Shown one piece after another: positions 1 through 6,727 of a DNA stretch of 12,141 nt. The translations under genes and the position numbers were made by a program. Position 1 is the first letter of the stretch; every line of letters begins with the position of its first letter. The notes beneath the pieces are model-generated. The model worked only from the letters and a program-made list of their open reading frames with translations. It was not told where the DNA came from and ran no database searches. Source of the stretch: Gammaproteobacteria bacterium (lineage in GTDB: Bacteria; Pseudomonadota; Gammaproteobacteria; GRL18). The DNA lies in contig WTAX01000141.1 in assembly GCA_013139395.1 (NCBI GenBank), positions 1 through 12,141 on the forward strand. The letters are read 5' to 3'.

Positions 1-773
1 CATTTATTCAGGAATCTTATTCTCTATTCTGTTCCGATTCAAGCAACTTCCCCGTGTCAACAGCAGTGGCTGCATCATCAGCTGTACCGATTGTCTTTTT
101 ACCCGTCGTACTTGAGAAGTATCCTGATTGTGGCTCAACTGAACCCGAATGGCTCAATACTGTAAAAAAAGAAGCTGAGCATGCTCCAATTCTGAATGAG
201 ACGGTGACCGGTATTGAATTCCTTCAGAATCAGGATGCAGGACGCTATATGCATATGGTGGATGGCGGTATTACCGATAACCTTGGTTTGCATGCCATGA
301 TCGATATGATTGCTTTAGCCGGAGGTGCAAAAAAGTCACTGGGTAAATTAGGAAAAAAAATTCCTAAAAAAGTCGTCATTATCTCGGTTAATTCTTCAAC
401 AACACCCAGACCTGAAATGTCGTTTAGTCGTGAGGAACCCTCCATCGGTGAAACCATTTCGGCTATGAGTGATGTTCAACTGCATCGATACAATAGCACG
501 ACCCTGGAATTAATGAAGCGTAGTGTCGAGCGTTGGTCAAAAGAGCTTTCAACGCCTGAAAGACAAATTCAGTCTTACTTTATTAATATAGGCTTACAAA
601 GTATAAGAGAGCCCAAACTGCAGACCTTCTTTAACAAAATTCCAACCAGTTTTGCTCTAACCCAGGAAACTGTCGATAAGCTTGTTACCGGTGGGCATGA
701 TTTATTGCATAAGGATCCTGAATATCAGCGTCTGGTCTCTGATATGGGTGGAACAATTGGGACTGAAAAGTAA
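1..773 (+). CDS. Patatin-like phospholipase, C-terminal part (5' end outside window)
   Basis: The frame is open from base 3 with no stop, so the gene begins before the window. The GTG at 54 is an internal valine codon, not a start. The readable part begins with a segment ending FPVSTAVAASSAVPIVF, the helix that follows the substrate pocket in patatin-like acyl hydrolases. Then comes VDGGITDNLGL (Asp codon at 261-263), the DG[GA] motif that carries the aspartate of the Ser-Asp dyad. The nucleophile motif GxSxG and the oxyanion glycines lie upstream and cannot be seen. Family members hydrolyse acyl chains of phospholipids or other lipids; substrate and location cannot be told from this half. 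The C-terminal 150 or so residues are charged, with no membrane segment. It ends 90 bp before the antiporter gene on the same strand, with no clear functional link to it. Confidence 0.85.
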   Translation, partial: FIQESYSLFCSDSSNFPVSTAVAASSAVPIVFLPVVLEKYPDCGSTEPEWLNTVKKEAEHAPILNETVTGIEFLQNQDAGRYMHMVDGGITDNLGLHAMIDMIALAGGAKKSLGKLGKKIPKKVVIISVNSSTTPRPEMSFSREEPSIGETISAMSDVQLHRYNSTTLELMKRSVERWSKELSTPERQIQSYFINIGLQSIREPKLQTFFNKIPTSFALTQETVDKLVTGGHDLLHKDPEYQRLVSDMGGTIGTEK

Positions 774-863
774 CGGTTAAACACCGCGCGACACTTTTTT
801 ACATAATTTGAAATGAGTCAACTGATATGCATTTATTAGCTCATATGAATTGAGGATATTATC

Positions 864-2069
864 ATGTATGAAAATTTAGCAATTCTAGCTGTATTTATAT
901 TTCTCTATAGTATTTTTTGTGGTGGGCTTGAACGTACACCGATAAATGGCGCAGTTGTTTTTACAGCGTTTGGGGTGATTATGGGTCCTCTTGGTCTGGG
1001 ATGGCTGCAACTGGATCTAGGTGCGGAGATGTTACGCATACTGGCCGAATTAACGCTTGCCTTACTTCTGTTTTCTGATGCGGCGAATGCCAATCTCGAT
1101 GTCTTAAAACAAAATATTCGTTTACCAAAGAGACTTTTATTAGTTGGCTTGCCCATTACGCTCGGCATTGGATTTGGCCTTGGTCTGCTTTTGTTTGACA
1201 CCTTGACGGTCTTTGAAATTGCCATTCTGGCCACCATGCTGGCACCTACTGATGCTGCTCTGGGTAAGGCTGTGGTGACGAATAAAGCCGTACCGGAAAA
1301 TATTCGTGAAAGCCTGAATTTTGAAAGCGGCTTAAATGATGGTATCTGTGTGCCCATTTTATTTGTATTTCTGGCACTGGCAACCAGTACCGGAGGAGAA
1401 GAAGGTACACATATCTTAGCGCTTAAACTGGTGGCAGAGGAACTTGGCATAGGGGCGCTTGTGGGTATTATCCTGACTATTTCTGCAGTCTGGCTAATGA
1501 AGCAATGTAATGAGCGGGGCTGGATAACCGAAACCTGGAAACAATTACCCATTGTTGTGTTAGCCGTGTCCTGCTTTGCTGTTGCACAAGCTATTGGCGG
1601 CAGTGGCTTTATTGCTGCCTTTGTGGGTGGCTTATTATTCGGTGCATTGGCAAAAGAGCGCAAACACAAATTCTTATTAGCGGCAGAAGGCACGGGTGAT
1701 ACTTTGGCCCTGCTAACCTGGGTTATTTTTGGTGCGATTGTTGTTGGCCATTCGATTGATTCGGTGAGTTGGGAAATCGCGCTTTATGCGGTACTCAGTT
1801 TAACGGTAATACGCATGTTGCCGGTATTTTTTGCACTGGGTGGTCTGAACCTCAGAACCGATGAAAAACTTTTTATGGGCTGGTTTGGGCCGCGTGGTCT
1901 GGCCAGTATTGTGTTTGCGGTGATTGTGCTGAATGAAAACCTGCCTGGAGGTGACATTATCTCTATGACTGTCGTTAGTACTGTGGTACTGAGTATTATA
2001 TTTCATGGTATCAGTGCGAATTTTCTGGTGGATAAACTTTCAAAGAGGATACAGATTCGCCTGAAATAA
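864..2069 (+). CDS. CPA1/NhaP-type cation:proton antiporter
   Basis: A 401-residue integral membrane protein with about 12 hydrophobic segments and almost no soluble tail. It should exchange Na+ or K+ for H+ across the inner membrane in pH and salt homeostasis. Two hallmarks of the Na+/H+ exchanger fold are visible: APTDAALGKAV (residues 127-137, in the unwound helix) and ESGLNDG (154-160), whose Asn158-Asp159 pair is the cation and proton site typical of electroneutral CPA1 members. A glycine-rich stretch IGGSGFIAAFVGGLLFGAL and a conserved GWFGPRGLASIVFAV segment near the C-terminus also fit NhaP proteins. The ATG at 864 is preceded by GAGG at good spacing. It lacks the long cytoplasmic regulatory domain found in some family members. 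The transported ion cannot be decided from sequence. Confidence 0.9.
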   Translation: MYENLAILAVFIFLYSIFCGGLERTPINGAVVFTAFGVIMGPLGLGWLQLDLGAEMLRILAELTLALLLFSDAANANLDVLKQNIRLPKRLLLVGLPITLGIGFGLGLLLFDTLTVFEIAILATMLAPTDAALGKAVVTNKAVPENIRESLNFESGLNDGICVPILFVFLALATSTGGEEGTHILALKLVAEELGIGALVGIILTISAVWLMKQCNERGWITETWKQLPIVVLAVSCFAVAQAIGGSGFIAAFVGGLLFGALAKERKHKFLLAAEGTGDTLALLTWVIFGAIVVGHSIDSVSWEIALYAVLSLTVIRMLPVFFALGGLNLRTDEKLFMGWFGPRGLASIVFAVIVLNENLPGGDIISMTVVSTVVLSIIFHGISANFLVDKLSKRIQIRLK

Positions 2070-2145
2070 TTGAAGCTTTGGAAGCATTACCGAGAATTAA
2101 AGGTGACTGAATTTAACGGTTTATTGATATAAGGTTTGAAAAAAA

Positions 2146-2318
2146 ATGGCAAACAAGCTCGGGGGAAATCAAGGGCGAGCTACAACCATCTTCGTGCTAT
2201 CTGGTGTACTTTTTCTTTATGTGCCAACCGAGATGTTAAGTAGTGCTTAAGCCAATATTTCTTGGTCGCGGCGTCGATGCCCCAATGCCTGTCGTTTTAT
2301 TGGGGGCTTTAATTACCT
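2146..2318 (+). pseudogene. Decayed fragment of an AI-2E/YdiK-family membrane protein gene
   Basis: No intact gene lies here, but two short reading frames fit one family when joined. In the frame of 2146 the product contains ATTIFVLSGVLFLY. In the frame of 2240 it reads VVLKPIFLGRGVDAPMPVV followed by LLGALIT and a stop at 2316-2318. The second piece closely resembles the conserved (D)NV-[LI]-[KR]-P-x-L-x-GRG-x-x-x-P segment near the C-terminal end of AI-2E family transporters (PerM/YdiK relatives). The first piece fits the hydrophobic helix just before it. Stops at 2237-2239 and 2248-2250 separate the frames, so the sequence is frameshifted. The N-terminal two thirds and the final helix are missing. 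The transposase frame begins where this similarity ends. The family call is from memory of the motif and is moderate; what is firm is that no working gene is present. Confidence 0.5.
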
Positions 2319-2834
2319 GAAAAGCGAATTGAGATATTGGATTTATTACATGCTACATCCAGGATTTGGGATGCCTCAAAGCTGTTTCATACAAAACATG
2401 AAGACAAATTAAACTTTATTGAAGACCGCGTATTACGAATTTTACAAGGACAAGTCAAAGGCGTTATACAGGGCTTAAAACAAATGGCCAGCAAAAGAAA
2501 ATTAAGTAAAAAGAAAACAGAAAAGCTGAGAAAAATCTGCAATTATCTGAAGAAAAATCAGGACAGAATGCATTATGATCACTATCTTGAAAAAGGGTAT
2601 CCAATTGCCTCTGGTGTTATTGAAGATGCATGCAGACACTTTGTTAAAGATCGTATGGAAAGAGCTGGAATGCGTTGGACAATTAAAGGTGCTCAGGCCA
2701 TGTTAGATATTCGGTCAGTTTATCTGAATGAACATTGGGATGAATTTACACGCTTCAGGATTAAAAAAATTAATTCAGAATTATACCCTGATCATAAAAT
2801 AGTTGAGAAGTTTGAGTGGAAAATTGTGGCTTAA
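2313..2834 (+). pseudogene. ISKra4-family transposase, C-terminal fragment
   Basis: The open frame begins after a stop at 2310-2312 with LPEKRIEILDLLHATSRIWD and runs about 173 residues to TAA at 2832-2834. The product carries the characteristic C-terminal block of ISKra4-type DDE transposases: RILQGQVKGVIQGL, then GYPIASGVIEDACRHFVKDR (the catalytic Glu sits in VIE), then MRWTIKGAQAMLDIRSVYLN. Family proteins are usually 400-500 residues, so the zinc-binding N-terminus and the first two catalytic Asp residues are gone and the fragment cannot transpose by itself. The usual VIEGACRH reads VIEDACRH here, a possible sign of decay. The TTG at 2337 has no convincing ribosome site and is unlikely to be a real start. 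The 5' edge abuts the AI-2E-like remnant, with no insertion sequence left end between them. Confidence 0.85.
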
Positions 2835-2835
2835 A

Positions 2836-2861
2836 TGGGCGCGGGCGCTCGATCACGCCCA
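2836..2861. repeat. Hairpin at possible right end of the ISKra4-type element
   Basis: Immediately after the transposase stop lies a perfect 6-bp inverted repeat, TGGGCG (2836-2841) and CGCCCA (2856-2861), around a 14-base G+C-rich loop. Its base composition differs sharply from the AT-rich surroundings. The position fits the terminal inverted repeat of the element; read from the outside the end begins GGGCGTGATCGAGCGCC. No target-site duplication can be named, because the left end is not confidently present. It could also act as a weak hairpin at the 3' end of the transposase mRNA, but no T-run follows. Confidence 0.4.
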
Positions 2862-2968
2862 ATGACATTACGTTTCATATTTTTGGTTAATTAAATGGAT
2901 AAAGTAATAATTATATTATCTTTTTCGGCCAGACAAGGAAAATGTGTGCCTTGTATCGGAGTGTATTT

Positions 2969-3132
2969 TTATGCTAATCTATCTTTTAGCTTACTTAGTA
3001 TTCCAAATCCTTTTTGTTTTTTTTCTGCAAATAATACTAACAAATCCTGCTTAGATTTTAATTTTTTAGTACATCGGCCAAGAAATTTATTTTACCTGGT
3101 AATATTGCAAGTTCTTCTATAAACATGTTCAT
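2969..3132 (-). pseudogene. Possible small protein gene, one frameshift (about 54 residues if joined)
   Basis: On the minus strand an ATG at 3132 opens MNMFIEELAILPGKINFLAD, which then reads VLKN and stops. The -1 frame from the same spot continues KLKSKQDLLVLFAEKKQKGF and then GILSKLKDRLA before a TAA at 2969-2971. The join falls on a run of six A residues in the minus strand (T-run at 3062-3067). One more A there would give a continuous 54-residue product, VLKKLKSKQDLL across the join. The joined protein would be amphipathic and lysine-rich with no signal peptide. I do not recognise a family. It may be a small gene broken by homopolymer loss, a -1 frameshift site, a sequencing error or chance. 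A TTGAAG lies just before the ATG as a weak ribosome site. Confidence 0.3.
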
Positions 3133-3163
3133 TCTTCAAAAATTTATTAGCTAAGGATTTTTT

Positions 3164-4348
3164 ATGTCCAAAACCATTGTAAAAAATTCAGAAGGAATGC
3201 AAACACCTTTTTTGAGAGGAATTCTGACCAGTTCATTGATGGATGCTGGTATCGAATTTGATCTGGCTTATTACCTGGCCAGTAAAATAAGACAGCAGAT
3301 TAATGATAAGCAGCAGATCACTACATCAGAATTACGTGAAATTGTCACTTCTAAACTGAAAGATGTGGTTACAGAGGATATTATTGAACGCTTTATCTCT
3401 GCTGCATCTAATACGTCCACCATTATGGTTACCAATGATGAAAAAGATTCGGTACCCTTTTCTCGGTCTCAGCATCGACTGTGTATGGAATCTAGCGGTC
3501 TTTCCAGTGATGAGTCCAATTCCATTACCTTGACGATTTATAATAATTTATTAGCTCGGGGTTCCTCCGAAATTTCCTCTAATGAGTTAGGACGTATGAC
3601 CTATCAACTATTATTATCTGAACTGGATGAAAATGTAGCAAAACGTTATTTGATCTGGTCAGATTTTTTACATAGCGGGCGGCCGCTTATTATCCTGATT
3701 GGCGGTACAGCCGGAGTGGGTAAAAGTACTATTGCCACAGAAGTAGGACACCGTTTTGGTATTGTACGTACCCAGTCTACCGATATGTTGCGTGAAGTGA
3801 TGCGAATAATGACTCCGCAACGCTTGTCTCCAGTGTTGCATACTTCATCATATAACGCATGGAAAGCTCAGCCGGGTATTGGAGCAGATGAGCCAATGAC
3901 CGAACAATTGGTGGTGGATGGTTATCTTCGTCAGGCTGAATTAATATCTGTTGCTTGTGAAGCAATACTTAACCGGGCTATAAAAGAACAAGTCTCACTA
4001 ATTTTAGAGGGCGTACATTTTCATCCCGCCTTGCTTGAAATTTTACCTAATATGGATAGTGCTATTATTGCACCCGTCATGTTATCGGTGTTAAAAGCCG
4101 GAAAATTAAAAGAGCGTCTCAAAGGGCGTGGTCAGGAAGTGCAGGAACGACGAGCAAAACGCTATCTGGAACATTTTTCTGAAATTTGGGAATTGCAATC
4201 ATTTCTTATGGCAGAAGCTGATCGCTATAACGTCCCTATTGTATCTAATATTAACAAAGAAAGGGCTATTCAGGATGTGATGAAAAACATCAATGACATC
4301 CTGTTCCCGTATTTTTCTTATGATATAGACGAAGTTTTTCCTGCATGA
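3164..4348 (+). CDS. 2-phosphoglycerate kinase with duplicated N-terminal ATP-cone-like modules
   Basis: Predicted cytoplasmic enzyme that phosphorylates 2-phosphoglycerate with ATP to 2,3-bisphosphoglycerate; in methanogenic archaea this is the first step to cyclic 2,3-diphosphoglycerate. The kinase domain (about 174-394) starts with a P-loop, IGGTAGVGKST (179-189), followed by TQSTDMLREVMR and an arginine-rich lid (KERLKGRGQEVQERRAKRY, 316-334). Two related modules precede it: PFLRGILTSSLMDAGIEFD onward (about 15-80) and PFSRSQHRLCMESSGLSSDE onward (about 98-165). Both show the [ST]-L-x-x-[AS]-G-[IL] and I-[ST]-x-x-E-L pattern of ATP-cone domains. The archaeal enzyme, as I recall it, is about 300 residues with only the module next to the kinase, so the first copy looks extra. 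AAGGA lies seven bases before the ATG. The stop overlaps the mutase start (ATGA), implying translational coupling. Confidence 0.85.
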   Translation: MSKTIVKNSEGMQTPFLRGILTSSLMDAGIEFDLAYYLASKIRQQINDKQQITTSELREIVTSKLKDVVTEDIIERFISAASNTSTIMVTNDEKDSVPFSRSQHRLCMESSGLSSDESNSITLTIYNNLLARGSSEISSNELGRMTYQLLLSELDENVAKRYLIWSDFLHSGRPLIILIGGTAGVGKSTIATEVGHRFGIVRTQSTDMLREVMRIMTPQRLSPVLHTSSYNAWKAQPGIGADEPMTEQLVVDGYLRQAELISVACEAILNRAIKEQVSLILEGVHFHPALLEILPNMDSAIIAPVMLSVLKAGKLKERLKGRGQEVQERRAKRYLEHFSEIWELQSFLMAEADRYNVPIVSNINKERAIQDVMKNINDILFPYFSYDIDEVFPA

Positions 4349-5655
4349 AACATAAAGCTTTAATCATTATTATGGATGGTCTTGGCGATCGTCCGATAGC
4401 AGAATTAAACGGACTGACGCCATTAGAAAATGCTCAAACACCTTTTTTTGATAAACTGGTTAGTCAAGGTATGTGTGCAATGGTTGATCCGCTAACACCC
4501 GGTATGCCTGTTAGTACGCATACAGGAATGGCTTTATTAATGGGGCTGACGCCTAAAGATACCGCCCGCCTGGCAAGGGGGCCGGTAGAAGCTGCAGGAA
4601 TCAATTTGTTAACCCGGGAAGGTGATGTTTTATTACGCTGTAATTTTGCTCATATTGAAGCAGCACAGGGGCATTTAAAAGTACTGGATAGAAGAGCTGG
4701 CAGAATAAATCATCAGACTGAGGCATTGGCACAGGCTTTAAATGATATTGAACTGCCGTATGGAATAAAAGCTAGTTTACATCCGGCAACCCAGCATAGA
4801 GCCGTACTGCATCTACAGGGGAAAAATTTATCAGCAAAGATAAGTGATACTGATTGTAGTCAGGGTGTACCAGCCAATGTTCAGCAATGTCAGCCGTTAA
4901 TCACTGGGAAAGCAGCCAGACAAACCGCTGAAGCGGTTAATTCTTTCAGCCACCAGGCGCATCAGATTTTAGCTGCACACCCGATAAATAAACAACGGCT
5001 GAAACAGGGACAAATTCCGGCTACAGGTATTATCTGCCGCAGTGCCGGTCAAATAAATTCGATTCATAATTTACTTAATTATTATAAAATAAAAACGGCC
5101 GTTATTTCCGGAGAGACAACTGTTCAAGGCTTGAGCAAACTGTTTGATTTTACAATGATCACACGACCCGAGTTTACTGCACTGATTGATACTGACTTAA
5201 AAACAAAAGTTGAATTGGCTCTGGACGCAATGAAACATCATGATTTGGTTTATTTGCATATAAAGGGCACTGATATCTGTGCCCACGATCATCAGGCGAA
5301 ACTAAAAAGCCAGTTTATTGAAAAAATTGATGCCGCACTGGCAAACATTGATATCAATAATATGATTATTGCCGTCACAGGTGATCACTCCACTGATAGT
5401 AATACTGGATTTCATTGTGGTGATCCAGTACCTTCCATCCTTTATTCTCCCTATGGTCGTCATGATAAAAGCATGACCTATTCAGAGCAGGAATGTTTAT
5501 ATGGTGGTTTGGGCCGACTCTCTGCTAACTCATTTTTATTATCAGTGTTAGATCAAATGGGTCATCTTCATAATTTTAAAAAACAAGATACTCCCTATAT
5601 TGAGCCGATTCATGTGTCGTCAAAAATATCATCTGGGTGTCATAAAAACGCTTAA
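4345..5655 (+). CDS. apgM: Cofactor-independent phosphoglycerate mutase, archaeal type
   Basis: Alkaline-phosphatase-superfamily enzyme of the archaeal PGM group (436 residues), predicted to interconvert 3- and 2-phosphoglycerate in the cytoplasm without 2,3-bisphosphoglycerate. Family signatures run in order: IIIMDGLGDRP with metal ligand Asp11, TPLENAQTP (25-33), RGPVEAAG (78-85), HIKGTDICAHDH (305-316, ligands Asp310 and His314), VTGDHST (344-350, ligands Asp347 and His348) and HCGDPVP (357-363). The expected nucleophile position, usually Ser in the motif SDTAHL, falls at MPVSTHTGMALLMG and aligns best with Thr58, Ser57 being the alternative. The His of that motif is Met here. Function as a true mutase is therefore likely but not certain; a phosphatase or related transferase is the alternative. 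Its start overlaps the kinase stop by four bases. The last codons lie inside the tandem Pho-box repeat. Confidence 0.85.
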   Translation: MKHKALIIIMDGLGDRPIAELNGLTPLENAQTPFFDKLVSQGMCAMVDPLTPGMPVSTHTGMALLMGLTPKDTARLARGPVEAAGINLLTREGDVLLRCNFAHIEAAQGHLKVLDRRAGRINHQTEALAQALNDIELPYGIKASLHPATQHRAVLHLQGKNLSAKISDTDCSQGVPANVQQCQPLITGKAARQTAEAVNSFSHQAHQILAAHPINKQRLKQGQIPATGIICRSAGQINSIHNLLNYYKIKTAVISGETTVQGLSKLFDFTMITRPEFTALIDTDLKTKVELALDAMKHHDLVYLHIKGTDICAHDHQAKLKSQFIEKIDAALANIDINNMIIAVTGDHSTDSNTGFHCGDPVPSILYSPYGRHDKSMTYSEQECLYGGLGRLSANSFLLSVLDQMGHLHNFKKQDTPYIEPIHVSSKISSGCHKNA

Positions 5656-5771
5656 TAATTTTAATTTTGTCACAATACTGTCATCAAAAACGCTTGATAA
5701 TTTCAGTGTTGTCACAATGCCGCCATAAAAACTCTTAATAATTTCCATATTGTCACAATACTGTCATATTC
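5637..5771 (+). repeat. Tandem 41-42 bp repeat carrying three Pho boxes
   Basis: Three tandem copies lie at 5637-5677, 5678-5719 and 5720-5760, with an 11-base start of a fourth at 5761. Each copy runs TGTCAT-AAAAACGCTTAATAATTT, a variable A+T patch, then TTGTCACAAT. The copy joins create paired 7-mers 11 bp apart: TTGTCAC/CTGTCAT at 5667/5678, TTGTCAC/CCGCCAT at 5709/5720 and TTGTCAC/CTGTCAT at 5750/5761. This is the direct-repeat pattern bound by phosphorylated PhoB. The box spacing of 42 and 41 bp is close to four helical turns, so all boxes would lie on one face of the DNA. The middle box is degenerate. The array starts inside the last codons of the mutase gene. Confidence 0.85.
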
Positions 5772-5783
5772 CTCCCGTATACT
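5750..5783 (+). promoter_or_regulatory. PhoB-dependent pstS promoter: Pho box plus -10 element
   Basis: The promoter-proximal Pho box TTGTCACAATACTGTCAT (5750-5767) is followed after exactly 10 bp by TATACT (5778-5783), one mismatch from the sigma-70 -10 consensus. No TTGACA -35 hexamer is present; the Pho box occupies that position, as in PhoB-activated promoters of E. coli. Transcription would start near 5790, giving a leader of about 34 bases with AAGGAA (5813-5818) as ribosome site. Activation by phosphate starvation is inferred, since phoB is not in the window. Confidence 0.85.
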
Positions 5784-5823
5784 GATTGCCAAGATTTTGG
5801 TGATAATATATTAAGGAATTCAC

Positions 5824-6702
5824 ATGAATAAAAAACAATTAACAATCTACAGCCTTTTTGCTTTAAGTATTAGTATGATCTCTGCCCAAGTACAGGCTCG
5901 TACTGTGATACAAAACAAAGGTTCAGATACTCTGGTCAATGTTGCTCAGGCATGGGCAGAAGAATATCGAAATATTGATAAAAATGTCGCAGTTGCTGTT
6001 TCAGGCGGAGGTTCAGGAACTGGAATTGCAGCTTTAATTAATGGTACGGTTGATATCGCTAATGCCAGTCGGGCAATGAAGCAAAAGGAAATTGATCGAG
6101 CTAAGAAAAAAGGTCAAAACCCCATTCAACATATTGTGGGCTATGATGCTTTAGCTGTTTTTTTACATCACAATAGTCCTATAAATGAACTCTCCTTTGA
6201 ACAATTAAAAGAAATCTTTGGACGTGGCGGTAAGGCAACTAAATGGTCTGATTTAGATGTGACTGTCCCTGGTTGTAAGCAGGATAAGATTGTTGTTGTC
6301 AGTCGTCAGAATAATTCAGGTACTTATGCCTATTTCAAAAAAGCAGCATTAGGCAAGAAAGGAAAATTTCGTCAGGGTACTTTAGATATGCATGGTTCAA
6401 AAGATGTAGTGGACCTGGTTGAAAAAACCCCCTGTGCAATCGGTTATAGTGGTTTAGCCTATGCCAATGAGCATGTGAAAATGGCCTGTATCTCTAAAAA
6501 AACAGGTGATGCCTGTGTTAATCCCAGTGTAGCAACTGCCAGTGACCGTAGTTACCCTATTGCCCGCCCACTCTTTATGTATACCAATGGTGAACCTGCC
6601 GGTGAAACCAAAAAATACCTTGACTGGATATTAAGTGATAAAGGTCAATGCATACTTCTCAAGAAAGGTTATGCGCCAGTAAAAGATGTGAAATGTGACT
6701 AA
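5824..6702 (+). CDS. pstS: Phosphate ABC transporter periplasmic binding protein PstS
   Basis: Captures inorganic phosphate in the periplasm and delivers it to PstC/PstA. A Sec signal peptide is clear: MNKK, a hydrophobic core, then AQVQA with cleavage predicted after Ala25. The mature protein shows phosphate contacts of the family: NKGSDT (31-36), SGGGSGTGIAALINGTVDIA (60-79) with ASR following, and SRQNNSGTY (160-168). The 292-residue length matches the shorter PstS class, like that of Pseudomonas and other non-enteric proteobacteria, rather than the 346-residue E. coli protein. Six cysteines are present (151, 204, 222, 231, 276, 291), four of them after residue 220, which suggests disulfides in the oxidising periplasm. 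The gene has its own Pho-box promoter and is followed by a strong terminator, so it should be expressed above the rest of the operon. ATG at 5824 follows AAGGAA. Confidence 0.95.
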   Translation: MNKKQLTIYSLFALSISMISAQVQARTVIQNKGSDTLVNVAQAWAEEYRNIDKNVAVAVSGGGSGTGIAALINGTVDIANASRAMKQKEIDRAKKKGQNPIQHIVGYDALAVFLHHNSPINELSFEQLKEIFGRGGKATKWSDLDVTVPGCKQDKIVVVSRQNNSGTYAYFKKAALGKKGKFRQGTLDMHGSKDVVDLVEKTPCAIGYSGLAYANEHVKMACISKKTGDACVNPSVATASDRSYPIARPLFMYTNGEPAGETKKYLDWILSDKGQCILLKKGYAPVKDVKCD

Positions 6703-6727
6703 AAGTCTCAATCAGGGAAGATGAGTG

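Larger units (their letters stand above)
2835..3163. other. 329-bp stretch without a confident gene
   Basis: This AT-rich stretch separates the transposase remnant from the phosphoglycerate kinase gene. It holds the hairpin just after the transposase stop, a possible frameshifted minus-strand small gene (2969-3132) and the ribosome site of the kinase (AAGGA at 3153-3157, seven bases before the ATG). No Pho box (paired TGTCA half-sites 11 bp apart) is visible here, unlike upstream of pstS. The promoter for the kinase/mutase pair must lie in this stretch or further upstream. TTGGTT and AATAAT hexamers 17 bp apart near 2883-2911 are a possible but weak sigma-70 match in such AT-rich DNA. Confidence 0.5.

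Noticed and set aside
54..773. GTG at 54 as the start of a complete 239-residue protein
   Set aside because: The frame is open to the window edge and the upstream residues continue the patatin fold; the Ser nucleophile motif must lie before the window.
905..1693. 262-residue minus-strand open frame inside the antiporter gene
   Set aside because: It is the antisense shadow of a clear membrane transporter gene; the Ser/Pro/Lys-rich product has no family features.
2146..2250. 34-codon plus-strand open frame starting with ATG at 2146 as an independent small gene
   Set aside because: No good ribosome site, and its hydrophobic part fits better as one frame of the decayed AI-2E-like fragment.
2337..2834. 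TTG at 2337 as start of a functional short transposase
   Set aside because: The open frame extends upstream with conserved family residues (LPEKRIEI), and two of three catalytic Asp residues would be missing.
2895..3122. 75-residue plus-strand open frame rich in Phe, Leu and Ser
   Set aside because: No ribosome site, no recognisable motif and AT-rich composition; the opposite strand reads more like protein.
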